Under the pieces are notes generated by a model. The model was not told where the DNA came from. It saw only the letters and a list, made by a program, of their open reading frames with translations, and made no database searches. The translations under genes were made by a program, and so were the position numbers. From positions 1-64,000 of the forward strand of contig JAIQFK010000022.1 in the NCBI GenBank assembly GCA_020073305.1: a stretch of DNA of 64,000 bases, given 5' to 3'. Of this stretch, positions 1-8,039 are shown one piece after another; position 1 is the stretch's first letter; each line of letters opens with the position of its first letter. Source of the DNA: Terriglobia bacterium. Lineage in GTDB: Bacteria > Acidobacteriota > Terriglobia > Bryobacterales > Bryobacteraceae.

Positions 1-181
1 GTCCCACCCGCCGCTGCAAGCCTGCCGCTCCTTCCTTGCGGTAGGCATCGCGCCAGCGGTACAACACGCTGCGTTTGATCTGCAGTTCGTAGTGCAGCGC
101 CGTCACGCTTTCGCCGTTCAGAATCCGCTGCGCCACATTCTGTTTGAACTCTACGCCGAAGACACGGTATTTTCCAGACAA
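1..181 (-). CDS. IS3-like transposase OrfA, N-terminal part (runs off window)
   Basis: The reverse strand reads from a TTG at 179-181 into the window edge, about 60 codons seen. The TTG is preceded by a GGAG six bases upstream, and no in-frame ATG lies nearby. The peptide starts MSGKYRVFGVEFKQNVAQRI and continues through a helix-turn-helix (around residues 20-50, with VTALHYELQIKRSVLYRWRD) typical of the first reading frame of IS3-family transposases. The catalytic DDE part would lie outside the window. It is inferred to be one end of an insertion sequence, since the sequence upstream of it (182-240) holds no gene and the next gene is unrelated. Confidence 0.7.
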   Translation of the reverse strand, partial: MSGKYRVFGVEFKQNVAQRILNGESVTALHYELQIKRSVLYRWRDAYRKEGAAGLQRRVG

Positions 182-253
182 TCCCGACTCCTTTCCATTC
201 AATGAAAAGTGTCCCTAATTTCCGTGTCTCATTTTTGGGGTGCAGTCCATACT

Positions 254-283
254 GTCCCGGTTTGACCCGTCCCGGTTTGACCC
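254..283. repeat. Tandem duplicate of a 15-mer
   Basis: The 15-mer GTCCCGGTTTGACCC occurs twice, head to tail and without mismatch (254-268 and 269-283). A related CTGTCCCGGTTTG string recurs at 430-442. Confidence 0.85.
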
Positions 284-434
284 CCATGGGCTCGGCATCG
301 TTCGTCGAGGCGCTGGAGCAGCGGTTGGGTTGCCGGCTGAGACCGCAGCGCGCCGGACGGCCGACGAAGAAAGGGGCGACGGAACGAGGGCGGGAGCAAA
401 GGGCGTTGGAAATTGTGAATTGAGTGTACTGTCC

Positions 435-474
435 CGGTTTGGAAGTTCGGTTTGGAAGTTTCGGTTTGGAAGTT
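435..474. repeat. Three copies of a 13-mer
   Basis: CGGTTTGGAAGTT occurs at 435-447, 448-460 and 462-474. The last copy abuts the stop codon (475-477) of the M28 peptidase gene. The core resembles the 15-mer at 254-283, so both tracts probably come from one repeat-prone sequence. Confidence 0.85.
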
Positions 475-2580
475 TCAGGGCAAGAGCGCCCGCGTCTCGC
501 GGAGCAGGGCGGCGTTGCGTTGGAGGGCGCGGGCCAGGATTTCAGCCTGGCGTTGGGCCTGGGCGAAGTTCCGCTTCTCGATGGCTTCTGTAAGGCCGGG
601 GAGTTCCAGATGGCCGTAGGTATAGCGCGCGGCGTAGAGGGTGTGCTTGAACCAGGGGCGGCCGGGGAGACCGTCCGGGTTGGCCCAATTCGATTCCACC
701 TGCATGATGTTTTTGTTTACGCGCACGGTCAGGCTCGCATCGAGCCGGCCTTTTGCAAGAGCGCGCGCAGTCGCGGCATTTAGCTCGCCGCCGGCAGTCC
801 GGAACTCGGAGATCCGTTGTTCCAGGGAGCCAAGATCAACATTCCCTTTTACCAGAACGGATGCGAACGTGGCGATGTCGCGCCCGTAGGCGGCAAAATC
901 GAACGGCAGAATCTCGGCCGCCGCGAGCCGCAGCGCGAGGGTCCCCCAAACCTGCGACATCAGTGTGTGATAGCGATAGCCGGGGTCGCCGAAATGGTTC
1001 ATCCAGAAAAAATTGTCGTAGGCGGAGTGATACACGCCGTACGGGCCGTCGAACTCCAGCTCCACCGTGGGGCGGCACAAGTAATTCAGAAAGACGGTGA
1101 AATCGGAGCCGCTGCCGATGTGCGTCTCGACCAGGTTGTCATCGGTCACGGGGCGCGGGTCCTTGGCCCCGCCGCGGGCGGCCGCCGCGGACTTGCGCCA
1201 CTCCTCGTACAGGCTCTTGCCGGAAGGGGCCGTGATGCCGCGGCTCAGTTCGACCAGAAGCGGCGCGAGAGAGCCGACGGCGCTGGGATGGAAGTTGGGT
1301 CCGGATACGGACCAATCGACGTTGAGATAGGCGACCAGTTTCTCTTTCAATTCAACGGCGAATTCTTCTCCCCACTCAGTGGACCCGGTGAGCCCCACTT
1401 CTTCGCCATCCCAACTGGCCACGATGAGAGTCCGCTTGGGCCGGAATCCTTGCGCCTTCATCTGGCCCAGCGCGCGGGTCAGCTCCATCATGGAGGCGGT
1501 GCCGCTGGATGGATCGACTGCGCCGAATTCCCAGCCGTCCCGGTGGTTGCCCAGCAGAATCCATTCGTCGGGAAGTTCGCTGCCGGGAATGCGGGCTTCA
1601 ACGACGTAATTGGGCTTGGGGCTCGTGTCCATGTCGACTTTGAGATGCACGCGAACGCCGTCGCCGCCGAGATGGTAGGGCATGGGCAGGCCACCCTGCC
1701 AGCTTTGGGGCGCGAGCGGGCCATCCAGGCGTTCGATCAAATGCTTCGCATCGCCCCACGACATGGCGACCGCCATGATCTTCGGCACAGAAACAGCGTC
1801 CGCCGGGGAAATGCGCTTAGCGCCATCCACGGCGGCCCAACCGGGCGTAAGCGGATCGCCGGGGATCAGAAAATCGTAGGTAATGGCGCCACGCTGGATG
1901 TGGCTCTCGGGACCCCACGGACCGTCCGGAAATACCTTACCGCGCTTGTAGCCGTCTTCGGCGGGATCGGAGTAAATGAGGAAACCCGCGGCGCCCTCGC
2001 GTTGCGCGGTGAGCGCCTTGAAGCCGCGATAGCTGTACGGGTTTGAGTAGCGAACGAGTACGATCTTTCCTTTGACGCTGATACCGTTCCGGCGCAGCAC
2101 CGCGTAATCCGACGGATTGCCGCTGTGCGCGTAAACCAATGGGGCGGTCACTTCGCCCGACGCCGACATGGAGAGCCAGCCGCCGCGAATGGCGGGGTTC
2201 CTGGTGTCCGGATCCGCATCATAAGGATCTTCGCGCAACGAGGCCCGGTACGCGGCCGGCGCCACCATCTCAACGGTGATGGAACGAGGCAGAGAAGTCA
2301 GGACATCGTAGCGGTGAATGCGGACATCCTCCAGCCCCTGCTCCTTCCAGGTGTCCGCGATGTAGAGCGCCAGCTCGTGATTGCGCTTCGAACCCGCGGG
2401 ATGCGGTTCGGCCGTGAAAAATCGGTGCTGTTTCTTTTCCTCTTCAGGGGAAGGAATGGCGCGGAACTGCTCCTCGACGCGTTGCTCGTCGCGGGCGCGC
2501 TCGCGGGAGTAGCCGGTCATAGCGGGTTCTTGAGCCTTGAGCCCGGCGGCCAGGAGGAGACAACAGATGCGGAAGATCAC
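475..2580 (-). CDS. M28 family metallopeptidase, glutamate carboxypeptidase II-like
   Basis: A 701-residue exported di-zinc peptidase of the PSMA/transferrin-receptor-like group. A signal peptide covers about residues 1-16. A protease-associated (PA) domain lies near 140-240, the M28 catalytic domain around 320-540, and a TFR-like dimerisation domain at about 580-701. Zinc ligands are intact: H346 (GNHRDGW), D356 (GAVDPSSG), E394 next to the catalytic base E393 (DGEEVG), D422 (NVDW) and H518 (YHSAYDN). Length matches the family. Such enzymes usually trim C-terminal acidic residues from peptides; the substrate here is unknown. It is the last gene of a seven-gene operon. Its GTG start overlaps the stop of the preceding phosphodiesterase gene (GTGA), implying translational coupling. 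Confidence 0.93.
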   Translation of the reverse strand: MIFRICCLLLAAGLKAQEPAMTGYSRERARDEQRVEEQFRAIPSPEEEKKQHRFFTAEPHPAGSKRNHELALYIADTWKEQGLEDVRIHRYDVLTSLPRSITVEMVAPAAYRASLREDPYDADPDTRNPAIRGGWLSMSASGEVTAPLVYAHSGNPSDYAVLRRNGISVKGKIVLVRYSNPYSYRGFKALTAQREGAAGFLIYSDPAEDGYKRGKVFPDGPWGPESHIQRGAITYDFLIPGDPLTPGWAAVDGAKRISPADAVSVPKIMAVAMSWGDAKHLIERLDGPLAPQSWQGGLPMPYHLGGDGVRVHLKVDMDTSPKPNYVVEARIPGSELPDEWILLGNHRDGWEFGAVDPSSGTASMMELTRALGQMKAQGFRPKRTLIVASWDGEEVGLTGSTEWGEEFAVELKEKLVAYLNVDWSVSGPNFHPSAVGSLAPLLVELSRGITAPSGKSLYEEWRKSAAAARGGAKDPRPVTDDNLVETHIGSGSDFTVFLNYLCRPTVELEFDGPYGVYHSAYDNFFWMNHFGDPGYRYHTLMSQVWGTLALRLAAAEILPFDFAAYGRDIATFASVLVKGNVDLGSLEQRISEFRTAGGELNAATARALAKGRLDASLTVRVNKNIMQVESNWANPDGLPGRPWFKHTLYAARYTYGHLELPGLTEAIEKRNFAQAQRQAEILARALQRNAALLRETRALLP

Positions 2581-4145
2581 GAACTGGAAGCGGCGCGGGC
2601 TCGCGTGAAAAGGGGCCGGCCATCCATCACGCCGGGTATCTCGACCTCCGCGGCCGCGAGCACGGTGGGCGCGATGTCATACAGAGTTGCGCGCGGCAGT
2701 TCCGCCCCGGGGCTCTCCCCGTAACCGCGAGCCAGCAGGAATCCGAGCGGGGTATGGCTTCCGCTGCGGCTGTCCTGCCTGCGCAACGTGAGCCGTCCGA
2801 TGGCGGACGAGGCCACCTCGTGCCAGGCGAAGCTCTGGTCCCACAAAACCGTAATATCCGGAAGTCCGTCCACGAAAGGCCCCTGAAACTCTTGGTGCGC
2901 CAGGGTGACTTCGAGCGCCACTTTGCGTCCGCTGCGCGCATCCACCAGGTCGTGCATCGCCGACGCGATATCCTGGCAGATTTTGCGGTGTTCGGTGCCG
3001 GGCTGCACCATTCCGTGCCGGTCGCGGCCCTTGACCAGAATTCGGATTGCGCCCACCGACTCATTGTTGGGAACGGCGATGGCGCGGCAGCCGGCCCAGT
3101 CGCGCGGGCCCGCGTACCAGCGGAAAATCAACTCATCCCGCAGGCGCCGCGGCAGCCTGGCCCTTACCGCGTATTGGAATCGGCCCGGAAGCAGCATCTG
3201 CAGGAGCCGCCAGGGATTGCGCGCGCCCATGTCCTCGCCGCCACGAGCCTTGGCTGCCGTGTTCCCAAATCCCAGCCGGTCAAGCATCTCTTGCAGGTTC
3301 CAGGAAGCGTGGTTCATCGGTCCCATGCCATGACCCGAGAAAACGAGACAGCGAGCGCCGGGCCCGGCCAGGTTCACCATTTCTCCCACCTGCTTGTCGA
3401 CCGCCTGGTACGCGGTCTCAATCGTGTGGCGAAACCCTTGGGTGTCCGCGGGATCATAGGCGGGGTTGGTGGCATCGTGAAAGCCCCAGAAATGGTGGCC
3501 CGCGCAGTGCGTCTCCGAAAAACCCGCGAAGAAGACATCCCAGTCCTCCCGCTCCATCAGGAGCCGGCACATCTCGCCGTGAAGCCTTATGCCCGCCAGC
3601 AAATTCTGCCGGAGCCTCCGCAACGACCGCGGGTTTTCGTCCGTTGCGTCGCAATCGCCCACGGGATGCTTGCCGAAGCGCTTGTTGATTTCGTCGAGCA
3701 GCCCCGGAGGCTCGGAAGCGCGCTTCGCGCTGGTGGCGTGCGATCCCCAGTTGGTCACGTGAAAGCCGTTGATCTGGCGGCTGACCGGAAACTTCGGAAC
3801 GTCGAGAACACACACGCGTCTGCCGGCCGCGCTCAGGTGATCCCAAAAAGGCGTGGCGCCGATGGCCTCGTCGTTGAGCATGCGGAGATCGCCGCTCACG
3901 GGATCATATTGCACGTAGAAATACTTGGCGAATTTTGCCGGATTCGTCCCCGAGTAAATCGCGGCCCACACGGTATCGGGAAGTTGAGCCGCGGTGCTGG
4001 CCAGTTCAGCTCTTGCGCCCTCGTCCAGGAGACGGCGGAATGCCGGCAGCTTGCCCTCACTGGCCCACTGGCGCACGAGCGCCCACTCCATAGCGTCCAG
4101 AAGGATCAACAACTGCCTGGGTGGACGCTCGATTGTTCCGTTCAA
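2577..4145 (-). CDS. Type I phosphodiesterase / nucleotide pyrophosphatase-like protein (alkaline phosphatase superfamily)
   Basis: 522 residues with no evident signal peptide. The N-terminus carries the superfamily metal-site strand LLILLDAMEW (D17) and the nucleophile motif PDTVWAAIYSG (T58). ETHCAGHHFW (E211, H213, H217) provides the second metal set. The late motif that normally reads SDHG is here SGHGMG (around 270-275), so one aspartate ligand is replaced by glycine while the histidine remains. The family hydrolyses phosphodiester or phosphonate bonds or transfers such groups. It overlaps the M28 gene and lies 51 bases after the AMP-ligase gene, so it is probably part of the acyl/sulfo-modification operon. 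Whether it is still an active hydrolase is uncertain. Confidence 0.85.
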   Translation of the reverse strand: MNGTIERPPRQLLILLDAMEWALVRQWASEGKLPAFRRLLDEGARAELASTAAQLPDTVWAAIYSGTNPAKFAKYFYVQYDPVSGDLRMLNDEAIGATPFWDHLSAAGRRVCVLDVPKFPVSRQINGFHVTNWGSHATSAKRASEPPGLLDEINKRFGKHPVGDCDATDENPRSLRRLRQNLLAGIRLHGEMCRLLMEREDWDVFFAGFSETHCAGHHFWGFHDATNPAYDPADTQGFRHTIETAYQAVDKQVGEMVNLAGPGARCLVFSGHGMGPMNHASWNLQEMLDRLGFGNTAAKARGGEDMGARNPWRLLQMLLPGRFQYAVRARLPRRLRDELIFRWYAGPRDWAGCRAIAVPNNESVGAIRILVKGRDRHGMVQPGTEHRKICQDIASAMHDLVDARSGRKVALEVTLAHQEFQGPFVDGLPDITVLWDQSFAWHEVASSAIGRLTLRRQDSRSGSHTPLGFLLARGYGESPGAELPRATLYDIAPTVLAAAEVEIPGVMDGRPLFTRARAASSS

Positions 4146-4196
4146 CTTTCGCTCCTCAGCTTTCAGGAGTATACCCCAGGCGGCACGCCGATTCGA

Positions 4197-5687
4197 TTAG
4201 GGCTCATCCGTTTTCCATTCCGTGGGCCTCTTGCCGGCGATCGTCGTAGGCAGGGCTTCCACAAATTCAATAATTCTGGGTAGCTTAAACTCGGCCAGGC
4301 GCTGGCGGCACTGCTCGATGACGTCACGCCGGGTGATCTGAAGATCCGGCTTCACGACAATTCTCGCGCGGATGACCTCGCTCTCGCGGCCGTTGGGGAC
4401 CGCGTCCACGTGACATTCAGCGACGCTCGAGAGCGACTCCACGGCGCGCTCGATTTCCACCGGATCGACCTTCACGCCCGCGACGTTGATGACTCGGCGC
4501 AACCTGCCTTCGAGATAGATGTTTCCCGCGGCATCGATATGCCCGAGATCGCCTGTTTTGAAGAAGCCGCTGTGGAAGATGTGCTCGTTCAACTCGGGCT
4601 CGCCCGCGTATCCCGACATCACAGCCTCCGACCGCACGGCCAGTTCGCCCTTGGCGCCGGGGCCGAGATCGCCGCCCTCGGGATGCAGGCATTTGACCTC
4701 GACACCGCGAATGGGCTTGCCGACAAACGTGCCCGGTCCGGATGGCGGTTCCTGGCCCGAGCAATCGATCGATACCACGCTCGTTTCCGACATGCCGTAC
4801 CATTGGCGCACGCGAATGTGAAAACGATCTCTCCAGCGACTGGCAACAGCCGCCGGCATGCGTGCGCCAGCGGAGAAGCAGTGCTGCACCGTGGATAGAA
4901 GGCTCGCGTCGGCCACGCCATCGGCCAGGATTCCATACAGGAATGGCGAGCCGATGACCGCGTCCACGCGCTCGCGATGTATCAGACTGGCGCATGCCGC
5001 GGCGTTGAACTGCCGCATCAAGATCAGGGTGGCTCCGCTGATGAGCGGCATCAACATGCAGTTGTGGAATCCGTTGGCATGGTAAAACGGGACGCCGGCC
5101 AACAAGCGGCGGCCGGGGCCGATCCCAAGCGTATGGGCGACATTCCGCGCTCCAGCGGTGAGATTGCGATGACTCCGCGGAACCAGCCGGGGCATACCCA
5201 TCGAGCCGGAGGTTGGCAAATAAAGCGCCGGTTCATCTTCAGACCGTCCGGGAAATGCGCGCGGGTCCAACGTGTCGCCGGGCTCGCAGCGGATTGCCGC
5301 GTGATCCACCGTCAGCAAGGAATGGGGCGCGATGAGATCGCCGAGACGATCCCATTCGGCGCGAAATTGCGGTTCGGTAAGCACGCCGCGGAACTTGAGG
5401 CGCCCGGCAAACCAGCGCAACTCCCCCGCCCGCCACTGCGGGTTGCAGGGCATGAACACGCAGCCCAGCTCGGACACCGCAAAGAAGCAGGCTGCGAACT
5501 GCCACACGTTGCTCAGCGACGCGGCAATCACGTCTCCGGCCACGGGGTTCAATACATTCCGCAACCATCCGCGCATCCCAGCGACGTGCTCAAGTAGTTG
5601 GCCATATGTGATTCGCTGGTCCTCGTCGATGATGGCCGATTGGTCGCGATAGCGATGCGCGGCGTCCCTGAACTGTTCAAAAATCAT
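4197..5687 (-). CDS. AMP-dependent acyl ligase (ANL superfamily)
   Basis: 496 residues. It activates a carboxylic acid as acyl-AMP and passes it to a thiol, either CoA or the adjacent carrier protein. The motifs are complete: phosphate-binding loop YLPTSGSMGMPR (156-167), aromatic/adenine motif WYGMSET (296-302), TGD (378-380), hinge region near 394-400 (LEGRLRR) and the adenylation lysine K486 in AGKRPTEW near the C-terminus. Its ATG overlaps the stop of the upstream carrier-protein gene (ATGA), so ligase and ACP are coupled and probably work together. The acid substrate cannot be read from the sequence; fatty, aryl or amino acid are all possible. Confidence 0.9.
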   Translation of the reverse strand: MIFEQFRDAAHRYRDQSAIIDEDQRITYGQLLEHVAGMRGWLRNVLNPVAGDVIAASLSNVWQFAACFFAVSELGCVFMPCNPQWRAGELRWFAGRLKFRGVLTEPQFRAEWDRLGDLIAPHSLLTVDHAAIRCEPGDTLDPRAFPGRSEDEPALYLPTSGSMGMPRLVPRSHRNLTAGARNVAHTLGIGPGRRLLAGVPFYHANGFHNCMLMPLISGATLILMRQFNAAACASLIHRERVDAVIGSPFLYGILADGVADASLLSTVQHCFSAGARMPAAVASRWRDRFHIRVRQWYGMSETSVVSIDCSGQEPPSGPGTFVGKPIRGVEVKCLHPEGGDLGPGAKGELAVRSEAVMSGYAGEPELNEHIFHSGFFKTGDLGHIDAAGNIYLEGRLRRVINVAGVKVDPVEIERAVESLSSVAECHVDAVPNGRESEVIRARIVVKPDLQITRRDVIEQCRQRLAEFKLPRIIEFVEALPTTIAGKRPTEWKTDEP

Positions 5688-5950
5688 GCGTGTGAAGCGG
5701 GTGCTGCCGGCGAACGCGGAATCTGGCCTTCGATGTAGGAGGCGAGTTGCGGGAGATCTCTGACGAAATCAAGCCGCAGCAATTCCGGTTCTATAGTGAT
5801 TCCGAACTCCTTCTCCAGAGCCGTCACGAACTCGAGCACGGCCAGAGAGTCGAGACCCGCGAATTCATCCAGTTTATGTTCGTAGTCCAAGTCTAGCGGG
5901 CTCAGATTCAGATGCAGGGATTCGACGAAGACTCTGCGGATGCGATTCAT
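5684..5950 (-). CDS. Acyl carrier protein
   Basis: An 88-residue carrier starting MNRIRRVFVESL, with the phosphopantetheine site GLDSLAVLEF (Ser35 in this numbering) and the usual four-helix acidic profile. The start at 5948-5950 is preferred because CGAGGA sits five bases upstream and the length fits ACPs. Longer forms from ATG 6011-6013 or GTG 6020-6022 are possible; they would overlap the upstream acyltransferase gene by 16 or 25 bases. The stop overlaps the ligase start. A dedicated ACP beside a ligase and an acyltransferase suggests that an activated acyl group is carried here and then transferred to an acceptor. It would need a phosphopantetheinyl transferase encoded elsewhere. Confidence 0.9.
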   Translation of the reverse strand: MNRIRRVFVESLHLNLSPLDLDYEHKLDEFAGLDSLAVLEFVTALEKEFGITIEPELLRLDFVRDLPQLASYIEGQIPRSPAAPASHA

Positions 5951-5997
5951 CGTGTCCTCGGAGCCTCGGCGCGGTGGCTCGCCCGACCCAGCGTTCG

Positions 5998-6951
5998 TCA
6001 GAAATGCGTCCATAGCCTCCACTCTTCCGGATGGTCAGCGATCTGTTTCTCTAACGCTCGGGTGAAAACGGGCAAATTGACGGTCACGAACTCCTCTCGT
6101 GAAGCCGCCGGAGCGAGGGCCAGCGCCGGGCTGAAGCGGATGTGAAAGCCTGAGCTGCGGCCGAGACAGAGCATGGGAACGACCGCGCAGCCCGACAGCC
6201 GGGCAAAATCGAAGACCCCCGCGGGGAAGCGCCACGAAGTGCCGAGGAATGGCCCTTCCACCACCCGTGTCCCGGCGAGCCCGTCCAACTGAATGTTGAC
6301 CAGCCCGCCAGAGCGCAGCCTGCGCAGGATCTTCAGAGTGCAATCCGCATCCTGGATGTAGACCACGTCCGGATGGGCACGCCGCTGAAATTCGAGGTAG
6401 CGCGGCAGGAGAATCCGGCGTCCCAGAATTCCCTCAGCGTGGTTTGACGGCGTCTGGTTGTGCACAGAGAGCATCGGATAGCCGGCGGTGGCGAGATATC
6501 GTTCGGCGACGCGGTTTGCGCAAAAGTGGCCCGTCAACACGATCACTCCTTTTCCCGACGAAATGGCCCTCTCGAGATGTTCTTTCCCATCCATCGCGGT
6601 GCACGTCTGATACAACAACAGGTCATCCAGAATGCCGAACATGTTGTTCGAGACAGATTGCCGCGCGATCCGCGACGCCTGGCTGGCCGTGCAGTTTCTG
6701 GCCGTCATGATCCAGCGCACCGCTTTCTCGCTCCGCCGGCGCCAGTGGAACTGGATCAATGGCTCTGCAAGCCGGCCGATCAGATACAGCAAAGACCGGG
6801 GAACGAACGTCGACAAAACTCGCAAAGGATAGAGATAGAGGAACCAGAGCAGATCGTGTACCGTACAAAGCGGCGCGCGATCAGCCCGCGGTTGGGAGGG
6901 CGCAGTTCTCGCATCGTATCGCGCTCGGGTTACTGCGGGGCTGCTGAGCAT
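5998..6951 (-). CDS. Lysophospholipid/lipid A-type acyltransferase (HtrB/LpxL-like)
   Basis: 317 residues of the LpxL/HtrB acyltransferase family. A membrane-associated hydrophobic segment lies at about residues 33-62. The block around GVIVLTGHFCANRVAE (135-150) holds the catalytic histidine H142. The usual acidic partner four or five residues later is replaced here, and the first acidic residue is E150. Later blocks such as QLDGLAG (221-227) and FPAGVFDFARLSGCAVVP are typical. The family transfers acyl groups from acyl-ACP to a lipid or glycolipid on the cytoplasmic face of the inner membrane. Lying immediately before an ACP and an acyl ligase, it is the likely consumer of the acyl-ACP made by this operon. 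Confidence 0.85.
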   Translation of the reverse strand: MLSSPAVTRARYDARTAPSQPRADRAPLCTVHDLLWFLYLYPLRVLSTFVPRSLLYLIGRLAEPLIQFHWRRRSEKAVRWIMTARNCTASQASRIARQSVSNNMFGILDDLLLYQTCTAMDGKEHLERAISSGKGVIVLTGHFCANRVAERYLATAGYPMLSVHNQTPSNHAEGILGRRILLPRYLEFQRRAHPDVVYIQDADCTLKILRRLRSGGLVNIQLDGLAGTRVVEGPFLGTSWRFPAGVFDFARLSGCAVVPMLCLGRSSGFHIRFSPALALAPAASREEFVTVNLPVFTRALEKQIADHPEEWRLWTHF

Positions 6952-6993
6952 TTTTCAGTTAGGATGGAGCCGCTTCAACCAAGAGTATGCCAG

Positions 6994-8037
6994 TCAAACG
7001 GGGACGCCTTCGACCAGACTCCATAGACCCCGAGTCGGGATGATCCTTGCCAGCTTGAACCCTGCGGCGCTGAAGAGCGCGCTGAACTCAGCCTCCGTGC
7101 GCTCTCTACCGCCGAGATTCACCAACATGTTGACGTCGCTCCCCACGACGATCTGGCTTCTCGGAGTCTGGTCCAGACGCGAGGGAAACACCATCTCAAC
7201 CAGCAGCAACCTGCCTTGCGAGGCCATCGAGCCATGAATGTTCCGCAAAATCGCGAGCCCGCGGGCATCGTCCCAGTCGTGAATCACACTCTTGAGAATG
7301 TACGCATCGCCTCCGCTGGGCACTCCTTCGAAGAAGTCACCGGCTACGACGTCGCATCGTCCGGCCAGGCCGGCACCCTGGATTTGCTTCCTGGCCCCCT
7401 CGGCGACGTGCGGCAAATCGAACAGGACCCCGCGCAGAGCCGGGTTCACGGATAGGATTGCGGTGAGCAGCACTCCATGCCCGCCGCCCACGTCGACCAT
7501 CGTGCCAAAAGGCGAGAAATCATAGGCCGCGGCGACATCGGCCGAGGCCTCCGCCGAGCCGGCTGTCATTCCCTCGTCGAAGACCGCTGCCTCTTCCGGG
7601 TACTTGGCGAAAAACTGAAAGGCGGATCTGCCCGGTGGAGTCTTACCCGTCCTGACGATGTCCAGGAGCCCGCTCCAGGAACGCTGCTGCGCGGGGCCGG
7701 CAAGGAGCAAAGCTTGCGCCCGGCGGGATCCGGGCACGTCCGTTCGCAGGTACTCTCCGATGGGCGTTAGCCCGAAGCAACCGGTTTCCTTTTCCTCAAA
7801 CACACCGGCGCTGGTGAGCAGCAGCATCAGCCGGTAAAGCGAGGGCGCGTGTGCGCCGCTGGCTTTGGCGATGTCCGTGTAGTTCTGCGGGCCATCCTTG
7901 AGCAGGTCAGCGATCCCCATTTTGGCGGCGACGAAAATCGCCCGGGAGATGTAATGGCCTGTCACCAACTGAAAGAGAGCCCACTGAGGAGAAAGGCCGG
8001 GCGCCTGCGAGAGTTGCTGTTGGGCGGGCATCGACAT
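6994..8037 (-). CDS. SAM-dependent O-methyltransferase (acetylserotonin/hydroxyneurosporene type)
   Basis: 347 residues from the ATG at 8035-8037. This start has AAGGA six bases upstream; the ATG at 8041-8043 would overlap the upstream stop (ATGA) but puts the same AAGGA directly against the start. An N-terminal winged-helix dimerisation domain (LFQLVTGHYISRAIFVAAKM, then IADLLKDGP) is followed by a Rossmann fold with the SAM motif VDVGGGHGVLL. The catalytic histidine lies in KSVIHDWDD. The family methylates hydroxyl groups on phenolic, polyketide or similar small molecules. It lies between the sulfotransferase and acyltransferase genes, so it is probably a tailoring enzyme of the same product. 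Confidence 0.9.
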   Translation of the reverse strand: MSMPAQQQLSQAPGLSPQWALFQLVTGHYISRAIFVAAKMGIADLLKDGPQNYTDIAKASGAHAPSLYRLMLLLTSAGVFEEKETGCFGLTPIGEYLRTDVPGSRRAQALLLAGPAQQRSWSGLLDIVRTGKTPPGRSAFQFFAKYPEEAAVFDEGMTAGSAEASADVAAAYDFSPFGTMVDVGGGHGVLLTAILSVNPALRGVLFDLPHVAEGARKQIQGAGLAGRCDVVAGDFFEGVPSGGDAYILKSVIHDWDDARGLAILRNIHGSMASQGRLLLVEMVFPSRLDQTPRSQIVVGSDVNMLVNLGGRERTEAEFSALFSAAGFKLARIIPTRGLWSLVEGVPV

Positions 8038-8039
8038 TT

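Larger units (their letters stand above)
182..474. other. Non-coding stretch between transposase and M28 peptidase gene
   Basis: No convincing gene. The part next to the transposase (about 190-235) is expected to contain the terminal inverted repeat of the element. The rest holds two short tandem repeat tracts (listed separately). The small open frames across it lack family resemblance and are rejected. Confidence 0.6.

Noticed and set aside
817-2046. Long open frame on the plus strand opposite the M28 peptidase gene
   Set aside because: Antisense shadow of a high-GC gene; no domain, no ribosome site, and the opposite strand has a complete peptidase.
2754-4283. 509-codon plus-strand frame opposite the phosphodiesterase gene
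   Set aside because: Antisense shadow; composition is typical of reverse-frame reading and no motif is present.
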